A stretch of 7,176 bases of DNA from Alistipes sp. (GCA_022511355.1 JAFLRS010000085.1:1-7176); one strand, 5' to 3'; numbered from the stretch's first letter, positions 1 through 7,099 are shown. Program-made: numbers and translations. The notes: generated by a model not told the origin, from the letters alone.

Positions 1-1844
1 AACTCGAATACAACTACACCAAAGAGGAGATTGCCGCCATGTACCTCAATACGGTCGAATACGGCTCCAACTCCTTCGGCATAAAGTCGGCGGCACACAC
101 CTTCTTCAACAAGGAACCGAACGAACTCAATATTCAGGAGGCGGCAATGCTCGTCGGCGTGGTGAACGCACCCACCCGATATTCGCCCGTAAGAAACCCC
201 GAAAACGCAATGAAACGACGCAATCTGGTGCTTTCGCGTATGCGGGCGGCAGGCGCACTTACACGCCAACAGTACGACTCCATCTCGGCCCTGCCCATAA
301 TCCTCAACTACAAACCCGTCTCGCACAACGAAGGTCAGGCTACGTACTTCCGCGAAATGCTGCGGCTCGTCATGAATGCCAAAAGACCCGTGCGCCGTCA
401 GTTCTACAACGAATGGGATTACGAACAGGCAGTCAGGGAGTATGACGAAAATCCGCTCTACGGCTGGTGCCTCAAGAACCGCCGCGCCGACGGAGAACCT
501 TACGACATCTATCGCGACGGTCTGAAAATCTACACCACAATCAACGCCTCGATGCAGGAGTATGCCGAAGCAGCCCTGCTCAAGCAGCTGACCGAAGAGA
601 TTCAGCCAGCCATGGATGCGCAGGTAAAACGCACCGGCGTGCTGTTCATAAACACCACGCTCGAAGAACGCAACAACATAATGAAACGCGCCATGCGCGA
701 TTCCGACCGCTATCGCGAAATGAAACGCAACGGCGCAAGCGAAAAGGAGATTTTCGCCTCGTTCGAGGAGCGTTGCGAAATGAAAATCTTCACATTCAAA
801 GGAATGCGCGACACCGTGATGACCCCGCGCGACTCGATTCTCCACTGCAAACGCATCATGCGGGCCAGCTTCGTGGCCGTGGAACCGCAAACAGGTCAGA
901 TAAAAGCCTATGTGGGAGGTCCCAACTTCCGGTACTTCAAGTACGACATGGCCAAACAGGGCAAACGTCAGATAGGCTCCACGGTCAAGCCCTTCATCTA
1001 TACCTTCGCCATCGACCACCTCGGCATGACCCCCTGCACGATGGTCCCCAATCTGCCCGTGACAATCGAAACCGCCAACGGAACCGCATGGTCGCCCAAA
1101 GAGTCGGGAAAGGTCGAATACGACGGCGTACTGCATCCGCTCGGATGGGGGCTCGCACGCAGCCGCAACAACTATTCGGCATGGATAATGAAGCAGGCAA
1201 AACAACCCAAAGCCGTCGCCGACTTCATACACAATATGGGCATCCGCAGCTTCATCGACCCCGTATACGCACTCTGTTTGGGAACATTCGAATCGAACGT
1301 ATTCGAAATTACGAGCGCATATGCCGCATTCGCCAACGAAGGCGTATACAACGAACCGATATTCGTGACCCGCATCGAGGACCGTCAGGGCAATCTGCTG
1401 GCCGACTTCACCAACCGCTCGCAGGAGGCCATAAGCAAACAGACCGCCTACACGATGCTACAGATGCTCAAACGCGTAATCACTTCGGGAACCGGCGCAC
1501 GCATGGTGTGGAAGTACGGATTCAAAAATATGGACATCGCCGGCAAAACGGGAACCTCGAACGAAAACCGCGACGCATGGTTCACCTGCATAACCCCGAA
1601 ACTCATCGCCGGAGCGTGGGTGGGCGGCGAAGATCAGTCGGTGCATCTGCGCACGGGCGGCGAGGGAAGCGCCATGGCTCTGCCCATCGTGGGAGAGTTC
1701 CTCACCAAAGTGTATGCAGACCCGTCGCTCGGATTCTCGCGCGAGGATGCATTCGTGCGTCCGCAATCGGTGCAGATTTTCGAATGCCCCGACAACGAAG
1801 ATGCATACAACGTCGATGATGAAGAGGATATTTTCTTTGAATAA
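1..1844 (+). CDS. Penicillin-binding protein 1A-type bifunctional glycosyltransferase/transpeptidase, 5' end missing
   Basis: This is the C-terminal part of a class A penicillin-binding protein, which polymerises lipid II glycan strands and cross-links stem peptides on the outer face of the inner membrane. The frame is open from base 3, so the ATG at 39 is an internal Met and the start lies upstream of the window. The first ~35 visible codons carry the end of the GT51 glycosyltransferase domain (KEEI, then YLN...G...GI..AA). The catalytic Glu motifs and the membrane anchor must lie outside. A charged linker of about 160 residues follows, then the transpeptidase domain. Its motifs are SxxK (STVK, nucleophile Ser codon 978-980), SxN (SRN, 1161-1169) and KTGT (1545-1556), all intact. 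The tail is acidic and the stop is TAA. asd begins 36 bases downstream with no clear promoter or terminator between, so co-transcription is possible. The family is certain; the exact paralogue name (PBP1A, mrcA/ponA-like) is less so. Confidence 0.95.
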   Translation, partial: LEYNYTKEEIAAMYLNTVEYGSNSFGIKSAAHTFFNKEPNELNIQEAAMLVGVVNAPTRYSPVRNPENAMKRRNLVLSRMRAAGALTRQQYDSISALPIILNYKPVSHNEGQATYFREMLRLVMNAKRPVRRQFYNEWDYEQAVREYDENPLYGWCLKNRRADGEPYDIYRDGLKIYTTINASMQEYAEAALLKQLTEEIQPAMDAQVKRTGVLFINTTLEERNNIMKRAMRDSDRYREMKRNGASEKEIFASFEERCEMKIFTFKGMRDTVMTPRDSILHCKRIMRASFVAVEPQTGQIKAYVGGPNFRYFKYDMAKQGKRQIGSTVKPFIYTFAIDHLGMTPCTMVPNLPVTIETANGTAWSPKESGKVEYDGVLHPLGWGLARSRNNYSAWIMKQAKQPKAVADFIHNMGIRSFIDPVYALCLGTFESNVFEITSAYAAFANEGVYNEPIFVTRIEDRQGNLLADFTNRSQEAISKQTAYTMLQMLKRVITSGTGARMVWKYGFKNMDIAGKTGTSNENRDAWFTCITPKLIAGAWVGGEDQSVHLRTGGEGSAMALPIVGEFLTKVYADPSLGFSREDAFVRPQSVQIFECPDNEDAYNVDDEEDIFFE

Positions 1845-1880
1845 CAAATATTTACAAACACAATACAAACCGAACGGCTT

Positions 1881-2885
1881 ATGAAAATCGCAATAGTGGG
1901 CGCCAGCGGCGCTGTCGGTCAGGAGTTTCTGACCATACTCGAAGAACACGCACTGCAAGTGGACGAACTCGACCTCTACGGCTCGCCGCGAAGTGCGGGT
2001 ACGACCTACACCTTCCGCGGCAGGGAGATTAAAGTCAAACTGCTGCAGCACAACGACGATTTCAAGGGCACCGATGTAGCCCTCGTATCGGCGGGAGCCT
2101 CCACCTCGCGCGAATTCGCCGAGACGATAACCAAACACGGCACGCTGATGATAGACAACTCGAGCGCATTCCGCATGGATGCCGACGTGCCTTTGGTGGT
2201 TCCCGAAGTCAATCCCCGAGATGCCCTCGATGCTCCGCGGCGCATAATCGCCAACCCCAACTGCACCACCATTCAGATGGTGGTGGCGCTGAATGCCATC
2301 GAGAAGCTGTCGCACATCCGACGCGTACACGTTTCGACCTATCAGTCGGCGAGCGGTGCAGGTGCGGCGGCCATGCAGGAGCTTCAGGCTCAGCACAAAG
2401 CCCTCGCCCGGGGAGAAGAACCCGCAGTGGAGAAATTCGCATATCAGCTCGCCTACAACGTCATTCCCCACATCGACGTCTTCACCGAAAACGGATACAC
2501 CAAAGAGGAGATGAAGATGTACAACGAAACCCGCAAAATCATGCATTCGGATGTGGAGGTGTCGGCGACCTGCGTGCGCGTACCGGTCATGCGCGCCCAT
2601 TCCGAAAGCATATGGGTGGAGACCGAGCGTCCGGTTACGGTCGAGGAGGCCCGTCAGGCATTCGCTTCGGGCGAAGGTCTGGTGCTGGTGGACGAACCCG
2701 CAGAAAAAAAGTATCCGATGCCGCTGTTCATCGCCGGCAAAGAACCCGTCTACGTGGGCCGCGTGCGCAAGGATATTTCCAATCCCAACGGTCTGACTTT
2801 CTGGTGCGTAAGCGACCAAATCAAAAAGGGAGCCGCACTCAACGCAGTGCAGATTCTCGAATGGCTGATGAAAAACGGAAAATAG
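1881..2885 (+). CDS. asd: Aspartate-semialdehyde dehydrogenase
   Basis: The enzyme reduces L-aspartyl-4-phosphate with NADPH to L-aspartate 4-semialdehyde in the cytoplasm. This is the branch point to lysine/diaminopimelate, threonine and methionine. The 334-residue length fits the shorter Asd type. Visible motifs are the N-terminal nucleotide-binding loop GASGAVG (residues 7-13), the active-site NPNCTT with nucleophile Cys128, the STYQSASGAG segment (152-161), and the substrate-binding Arg233 and general base His240 in RVPVMRAHS. The Arg-to-His spacing of seven matches E. coli Arg267/His274. The ATG at 1881 is directly followed by the Rossmann strand KIAIVGA, so the start is secure. The upstream bases are A-rich without a Shine-Dalgarno site. 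Asd feeds the diaminopimelate used in peptidoglycan, which gives a functional link to the upstream penicillin-binding protein. All key residues are present and nothing looks damaged. Confidence 0.97.
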   Translation: MKIAIVGASGAVGQEFLTILEEHALQVDELDLYGSPRSAGTTYTFRGREIKVKLLQHNDDFKGTDVALVSAGASTSREFAETITKHGTLMIDNSSAFRMDADVPLVVPEVNPRDALDAPRRIIANPNCTTIQMVVALNAIEKLSHIRRVHVSTYQSASGAGAAAMQELQAQHKALARGEEPAVEKFAYQLAYNVIPHIDVFTENGYTKEEMKMYNETRKIMHSDVEVSATCVRVPVMRAHSESIWVETERPVTVEEARQAFASGEGLVLVDEPAEKKYPMPLFIAGKEPVYVGRVRKDISNPNGLTFWCVSDQIKKGAALNAVQILEWLMKNGK

Positions 2886-2936
2886 ACCCGCACACAACCC
2901 CGGCCAAAATAAAAGAGTGCAAAATGCCGTTTAATT

Positions 2937-2967
2937 TTTGCAATTCGGCAAATATTGTATAAATTTG
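2937..2967 (+). promoter_or_regulatory. Bacteroidetes-type sigma promoter for the bamD-rpoZ-coaBC-recN operon
   Basis: A -33 box TTTG (2937-2940) is followed by 19 bases and a -7 box TAAATTTG (2960-2967). This fits the known Bacteroidetes primary-sigma consensus TTTG/TTG-N19-21-TAnnTTTG. The transcript start would fall near 2973-2977, leaving a leader of about 50 bases before the ATG at 3024. The leader has a small possible hairpin (CCTC 2979-2982 with GAGG 2988-2991, or CCTCA 2979-2983 with TGAGG 2992-2996). The promoter position also rules out the in-frame TTG at 2955 as the bamD start. Confidence 0.8.
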
Positions 2968-3023
2968 CACGCTTATACCCTCAATACGAGGTGAGGCCAA
3001 GTGCTAAAATCGGGAATCGGCAA

Positions 3024-3848
3024 ATGAGTAAATTTTTCAAATACGCATTATCGGTCGCGATACTTTCGATGCTCGCCATGTCGGCATCGGCGGCAAAAAA
3101 GAGTATCAACAAGATTATAAAATCGGGTGAGCCCAAGCTCATCTATCAGACCGGTATGGAGTACTACCAAAAGGAGAAGTGGCAGAAGGCCGCAACTCTC
3201 TTCGGAGCCGTGGAACACTACTACATAGGCACTTCGTCCGAAGACTCGATAGCCTTCTTCAAGGCCCGCTGCCGATTCAAGGACAAAGACTACGACACCG
3301 CGACCGAAGAACTCGACGAATTCCGACGCAAATTCGGACGAAGCATCTTCATCGAGGATGCCGAAGGTATGTATGCACTCTGCTTCTACTTCATGGCCCC
3401 CACGCCCGAACGCGACCAGACAATCACGTCGCAGGCGTTAGTAGCCATTTCGGAGTTCCTCTACCGCTATCCCGATTCGCCCAAACGCGAACAGTTCGAG
3501 GAGATTACGGCCGAACTCACGCAGCGGCTCCACGACAAAGCCTTCATCAACGCCTACACCTACTACAAAATAGGACGGCACAAATCGGCAATCGTGGCAT
3601 TCCGCAACGCACTCAAACAGTATCCCGATTCGAATCATCGCGAAGAACTGATGTACTACATCGTGAAATCGGGCTACGAACTGGCTCACAATTCGATAGA
3701 ATCGAAGCAGGCCGACCGTTACCTCTCGATGCTCGACTCCTACTACTCCTATCTGTCGGAGTATCCCGATTCGAAACATCTGCGCGAACTCGGACGATTC
3801 GTCAAAGAGGCCAAAGACTACATCGATAAAAACAACAAGGAACTATAA
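3024..3848 (+). CDS. bamD: Outer-membrane assembly factor BamD (TPR protein), lacking the usual lipobox
   Basis: BamD is a periplasmic TPR protein of the BAM complex, which folds and inserts beta-barrel proteins into the outer membrane. I chose the ATG at 3024 (274 residues) because the promoter overlaps the more upstream TTG at 2955, and because this Met begins a clear signal peptide: Lys3 and Lys6, a hydrophobic core at about 8-19, then ASA-AKK. The mature part has the Bacteroidetes BamD pattern: an early YYQKEKWQKAATLF helix pair, DY.TA.EEL.EF, then YPDS at residues 149, 200 and 247 marking TPR-like units, and KQADRYL near the end. Known BamD proteins are lipoproteins. Here no Cys lies near the signal peptide, and the only two Cys are well inside the mature protein, so cleavage by signal peptidase I after Ala23 or Ala24 is predicted. 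It is first in its operon, and its stop overlaps the rpoZ start by one base. Family assignment is strong; the anchoring is the odd point. Confidence 0.88.
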   Translation: MSKFFKYALSVAILSMLAMSASAAKKSINKIIKSGEPKLIYQTGMEYYQKEKWQKAATLFGAVEHYYIGTSSEDSIAFFKARCRFKDKDYDTATEELDEFRRKFGRSIFIEDAEGMYALCFYFMAPTPERDQTITSQALVAISEFLYRYPDSPKREQFEEITAELTQRLHDKAFINAYTYYKIGRHKSAIVAFRNALKQYPDSNHREELMYYIVKSGYELAHNSIESKQADRYLSMLDSYYSYLSEYPDSKHLRELGRFVKEAKDYIDKNNKEL

Positions 3849-4165
3849 TGGAAATCAAGAAAAACATCCCCACCAACACCGTCACCCGACGCATCGTCGA
3901 TCTCGATCGGGAAACGGGCAACATCTACGAGAGCATAAACATCATCGCTCGTCGCGCGAATCAAATCTCGGCAGAACTCAAAACCGAACTCAACAAAAAA
4001 CTGTCGGAGTTCTCGTCGCCCTCCGATACCATGGAGGAAACATTCGAAAACCGCGAACAGATTGAGATCTCGCGCTACTACGAACGACTCCCCAAACCCG
4101 CTATCATCGCTACCGAAGAGTTCCTCGACAACGAGGTCTACTATCGTCACGGCGATAAAAAATAA
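3848..4165 (+). CDS. rpoZ: DNA-directed RNA polymerase omega subunit (Rpb6-like, Bacteroidetes type)
   Basis: This 105-residue protein matches the Bacteroidetes omega pattern. An N-terminal NTVTRR...LD..TGN.YES segment leads into the IIARRANQIS helix, the conserved omega/Rpb6 core that docks on the beta-prime subunit. It continues with ELKTELNKKLSEF, a family-typical ENREQIEISRYYE.LPKP block and a VYYRHG tail. Omega supports beta-prime folding and polymerase assembly. The ATG at 3848 shares its A with the bamD TAA (TAATG), which implies translational coupling. AAGGAA at 3837-3842 is a rare Shine-Dalgarno-like stretch at suitable spacing in an otherwise SD-poor window. The stop is followed almost immediately by coaBC. 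In databases such genes are often labelled only as Rpb6 or hypothetical, but the ANQIS core plus operon position make omega the best call. Confidence 0.88.
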   Translation: MEIKKNIPTNTVTRRIVDLDRETGNIYESINIIARRANQISAELKTELNKKLSEFSSPSDTMEETFENREQIEISRYYERLPKPAIIATEEFLDNEVYYRHGDKK

Positions 4166-4183
4166 TTGCGAGAACGACAAAAC

Positions 4184-5386
4184 GTGCAACTCGAGGGAAA
4201 ACATATTCTGCTGGGCATAACCGGAAGCATCGCAGCCTATAAGGCCGCCGTGCTATGCCGTATGTTCAAGAGCGCAGGCGCCGAGGTCAAAGTGCTGATG
4301 ACCCCAGCGGCCAAAGCCTTCATCACGCCCCTCACTATGGCTACCCTCTCCAAAAATCCCATCGCCGTGGAGTTCTACAACCCCGAAAACGGCGACTGGC
4401 ATTCGCACATCTCGCTCGGCGAATGGGCCGACCTCTACATCATAGCCCCTGCAACCGCCAACACACTGGCCAAAATGGCCGCAGGCATAGCCGACAATCT
4501 GCTGCTTACGACCTATCTCTCGGCACGGTGTCCCGTCGCCGTGGCTCCGGCCATGGACTGCGATATGTTCGCTCACACGGCCACGCAAGCCAATATCGCC
4601 ACACTCAAAGAGCGCGGAGTGCTGATTCTGGAGTCGCCCGAAGGCGAACTCGCAAGCGGACTTCACGGCAAAGGCCGCATGGCAGAACCTGAAGCCATAG
4701 CGGCAGCCGTCGGAGAGATGTTCGCGGCGGCCGAAAAAAAAAAGAGCCTGCAGGGCAAACACTTTATAGTAACGGCCGGCGCGACCTGCGAGGCCATTGA
4801 TCCCGTAAGATTCATAACCAACGGTTCGACCGGCAAGATGGGCTATGCCATAGCCGAAGAACTTGCCGCACGCGGTGCGCGAACCACTCTTATAAGCGGT
4901 CCTACCGCGCTTGCCGCACCATGCGGCACGCAGCGCATCGACGTAATGTCCGCCGAAGAGATGTACCGTGCCTCCATCGAGGCTTTCGCCGATGCCGACG
5001 GAGCGGTAATGTGCGCGGCAGTGGCCGACTACACACCCGCCGAAGTGTCGCCCGTAAAGATAAAGAAGGGCGAAGGCGACCTCGTCATGCGATTCACACG
5101 CACGCACGACATAGCCGCCGAACTCGGCAAAATAAAGGGAGGACGTCTGCTCGCGGGCTTCGCTCTGGAGTCCGACAACGAAACCGCCAACGCCGAAAAG
5201 AAGCTGCATTCGAAAAATTTCGACTTCATAGTGCTAAATTCGCTGCGCGATGCGGGTGCCGGCTTCGGACACGACACCAACAAAATTACAATCATCGACC
5301 GTTCGTCGCACGAAGAGCTGCCTCTGATGTCGAAACGCAACGCCGCAGCAGCGATAGTCGATAAAATCGAACAACTTATCAAATAA
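4184..5386 (+). CDS. coaBC: Bifunctional phosphopantothenoylcysteine decarboxylase/phosphopantothenate-cysteine ligase
   Basis: The protein performs two consecutive steps of coenzyme A synthesis in the cytoplasm: CTP-dependent ligation of cysteine to 4'-phosphopantothenate (C-terminal CoaB) and FMN-dependent decarboxylation to 4'-phosphopantetheine (N-terminal CoaC). With the GTG start at 4184 it has about 400 residues. CoaC shows GITGSIAAYKA, His75 in HSHISL, PATANTLAKMA, and PAMD...M, with Asp125 where E. coli Dfp has Asn125. ASG...GRM follows, with Ser158 where E. coli has catalytic Cys158. After an EKKK linker, CoaB shows TAGAT, ITNGSTGKMG, CAAVADY and KIKK (5057-5068). The start is uncertain. 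TTG at 4166 directly abuts the rpoZ stop and would add six residues, and the first ATG (4261) lies far inside the domain. GTG 4184 puts His75 and positions 125 and 158 on E. coli numbering, so I prefer it. recN follows after six bases. Confidence 0.95.
   Translation: MQLEGKHILLGITGSIAAYKAAVLCRMFKSAGAEVKVLMTPAAKAFITPLTMATLSKNPIAVEFYNPENGDWHSHISLGEWADLYIIAPATANTLAKMAAGIADNLLLTTYLSARCPVAVAPAMDCDMFAHTATQANIATLKERGVLILESPEGELASGLHGKGRMAEPEAIAAAVGEMFAAAEKKKSLQGKHFIVTAGATCEAIDPVRFITNGSTGKMGYAIAEELAARGARTTLISGPTALAAPCGTQRIDVMSAEEMYRASIEAFADADGAVMCAAVADYTPAEVSPVKIKKGEGDLVMRFTRTHDIAAELGKIKGGRLLAGFALESDNETANAEKKLHSKNFDFIVLNSLRDAGAGFGHDTNKITIIDRSSHEELPLMSKRNAAAAIVDKIEQLIK
4734..4743 (+). other. A10 homopolymer with A AAA AAG slippery heptamer at the CoaC/CoaB junction
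   Basis: There are ten consecutive A residues in a GC-rich gene. In the coaBC frame the codons are GAA AAA AAA AAG, so bases 4738-4744 read A AAA AAG, the same heptamer in the same phase as the E. coli dnaX -1 frameshift site. A -1 shift or an extra A meets TGA at 4798-4800; a +1 shift or a lost A meets TAG at 4767-4769. Either would release CoaC alone. The sequence facts are direct; any function is inference. Confidence 0.4.
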
Positions 5387-5392
5387 CCGGTT

Positions 5393-7033
5393 ATGCTCTC
5401 GCGCCTGACGGTAGAAAACTATGCACTCATCGACAAGCTCGAACTTGAACTCGATTCGCATCTCAACATCATAACGGGCGAAACGGGTGCGGGAAAGTCG
5501 ATTCTGCTCGGGGCACTCGGACTTCTGCTCGGCGCAAAAAACGACGGTGCCGCCGCCAAAGACTCCTCGCGCAACTGCGTGGTGGAGGGAGTGTTCGACA
5601 TTTCGGGACTCGGATTGCAGACGATATTCGGACAAAACGACCTCGAATACGATGACCATACCGTAATACGCCGCATAATCACCCCCGCAGGCAAAAGCCG
5701 TTCGTTCGTGAACGATATGCCCGTGCAGCTCGCACAACTGCGCGAACTGGGAGCGCATCTTATAGACATACATTCGCAGCATCAGAATCTTATAGTCTCG
5801 TCGCCGGCATTCCGGATGCGGGCCACCGACACCATGGCTTCCAATGCGGAACTCGCAGCCGAATACCGCAAAGAGTATGAACATCTGATTTCGGCTTTGC
5901 GGGAACTGGCCGGACTCAAGGCCGAAGCCGAAAAGGCCCGCAAGGATGAAGAGTGGATACGCTTTCAGTCCGAAGAGCTTGAGGGAGCGGCTTTGCGTGA
6001 GGGCGAAGTCGAAGAGCTGGAGTCGGAGCAGATGATGCTGGCCTCGGCCGACACCATAGGCGAAACCCTGAGCGGAGCGGCAGCGGCTCTCGATGACGAA
6101 GAAAACGGCATCTTGCAGCAGCTCAAAGGTATAGAACAGGGTCTGCACCGCATTCGCGAAAGCTATAAGCCCGCAGCGGAACTGACCGAACGCATACATT
6201 CGGCCATACTCGAGATAAAGGACATGGAATATACGATAGCCGCAGATGCCGAACGCATAGAGTCGGACCCCGAACGTCTCGAAAAGGTCGAAACCCGTCT
6301 TTCGGTGTTGTGGGAGCTGTGCCGCAAGCACAGAGCCGCCGATGTGGCCGAACTTATCACGATCCGCGACCGATACAAATCGCAGCTCGATGCCCTGACA
6401 TTCGGCGACGAACGCATAGCGGCACTCGAGAGCGAGGCGGCCGAAGCCCGCAGCAGAGCCGAAACTCTTGCCGGCAAACTTCACGACAGCCGTGCCCGCA
6501 TAGCTCCGCAATTCGGTGCGGAGATAACTTCGCGTCTGGCCCGTTTAGGAATGCCCGATGCAAGGTTCGAAGTGGTGCTGCAACCCTCGGTCCAGCTTAC
6601 GGCCGACGGACGCGATGAAGCCGTATTCCTCTTTACGGCCAACAAAAACATGGCTCCGCAACCTGTCGAGCGCATAGCTTCGGGCGGAGAGCTATCACGT
6701 ATGATGCTCTCGCTGAAGTCGTTGCTTGCCAACCGCATGAATCTGCCGGCGATAGTCTTCGACGAAATCGACACGGGAGTCTCGGGACGCATAGCCGATG
6801 CCATGGGCGAAATCATCGCAGAGCTGGCCGACGCGATGCAGGTAATCAACATAACGCATCTGCCGCAGGTGGCCTCGAAAGGCAGAGCGCATTTCGTGGT
6901 CTACAAGGAGGATGGACGAACCGACATCCGCCGTTTGAGCGACGGCGAGCGCGTGACCGAAATAGCGAAAATGCTCTCGGGAAGCGAGATTACGGATGCG
7001 GCGATACTTCAGGCGCGAAACCTGTTGAAATAG
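5393..7033 (+). CDS. recN: DNA repair protein RecN (SMC-like ATPase)
   Basis: RecN is a cytoplasmic SMC-family ATPase that acts at DNA double-strand breaks with the RecA pathway, bridging or holding DNA ends. The 546-residue length is normal. The order of motifs is that of a full RecN. LTVENYALIDKLELEL comes first, then Walker A GETGAGKS (residues 29-36, bases 5477-5500), and HSQHQ (127-131). A long Glu/Arg/Ala-rich coiled-coil region (about 155-370) follows. The C-terminal head has the ABC signature SGGELSR (Ser430 onward), Walker B IVFDEIDTG (Asp457, Glu458), a D-loop-like SGR, and the His switch in ITHLPQVA (His489). The ATG at 5393 directly begins the conserved N-terminus, six bases after coaBC, so it is operonic and probably translationally coupled. 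In Proteobacteria and Firmicutes recN is DNA-damage induced. Here no separate promoter or LexA-like site is visible, so expression should follow the bamD promoter. No clear terminator follows the TAG. Confidence 0.97.
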   Translation: MLSRLTVENYALIDKLELELDSHLNIITGETGAGKSILLGALGLLLGAKNDGAAAKDSSRNCVVEGVFDISGLGLQTIFGQNDLEYDDHTVIRRIITPAGKSRSFVNDMPVQLAQLRELGAHLIDIHSQHQNLIVSSPAFRMRATDTMASNAELAAEYRKEYEHLISALRELAGLKAEAEKARKDEEWIRFQSEELEGAALREGEVEELESEQMMLASADTIGETLSGAAAALDDEENGILQQLKGIEQGLHRIRESYKPAAELTERIHSAILEIKDMEYTIAADAERIESDPERLEKVETRLSVLWELCRKHRAADVAELITIRDRYKSQLDALTFGDERIAALESEAAEARSRAETLAGKLHDSRARIAPQFGAEITSRLARLGMPDARFEVVLQPSVQLTADGRDEAVFLFTANKNMAPQPVERIASGGELSRMMLSLKSLLANRMNLPAIVFDEIDTGVSGRIADAMGEIIAELADAMQVINITHLPQVASKGRAHFVVYKEDGRTDIRRLSDGERVTEIAKMLSGSEITDAAILQARNLLK

Positions 7034-7062
7034 GGGTTCGGATTCAAAAAAACCTCAAAAAA

Positions 7063-7094
7063 TTTGGACAAACGCAAAAAGTATATTACCTTTG
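7063..7094 (+). promoter_or_regulatory. Bacteroidetes-type sigma promoter for tRNA-His
   Basis: A -33 box TTTG (7063-7066) is followed by 20 bases and a -7 box TACCTTTG (7087-7094). This fits the Bacteroidetes consensus TTTG-N19-21-TAnnTTTG. The start of transcription would be near 7100, about 24 bases before the tRNA. The spacer is A-rich. It lies only 29 bases after the recN stop, so operon read-through into the tRNA cannot be excluded. Confidence 0.8.
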
Positions 7095-7099
7095 TCAGC

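Noticed and set aside
467..1819. A 450-codon + strand frame inside the penicillin-binding protein gene.
   Set aside because: Its product is extremely Arg/His/Gln-rich and low-complexity, as expected for an out-of-frame reading of this codon usage. The overlapping frame carries the real transpeptidase motifs.
1845..1880. A promoter for asd in the 36-base gap.
   Set aside because: TTTG occurs at 1836-1839, but no TAnnTTTG box lies at the right distance. The gap is just A-rich, so asd is probably read from upstream.
1458..2897. A 479-codon open frame on the - strand across the end of the penicillin-binding protein gene and all of asd.
   Set aside because: Its product is rich in His, Cys, Gly and Arg without family motifs. 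It lies opposite two genes with intact catalytic motifs, and its openness is explained by codon bias of the sense strand.
2955..3023. An upstream in-frame TTG start that would add 23 residues to BamD.
   Set aside because: It lies inside the promoter, upstream of the expected transcription start, and would place a charged stretch before the signal peptide.
5234..6511. A 425-codon open frame on the - strand opposite recN and the end of coaBC.
   Set aside because: It has no recognisable domain, its composition is typical of an antisense shadow, and no - strand promoter was seen.
7034..7062. An intrinsic terminator after recN.
   Set aside because: Only a weak GGTT/AACC pairing with short A-runs is present. 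There is no stable GC stem followed by a U-tract on the + strand.
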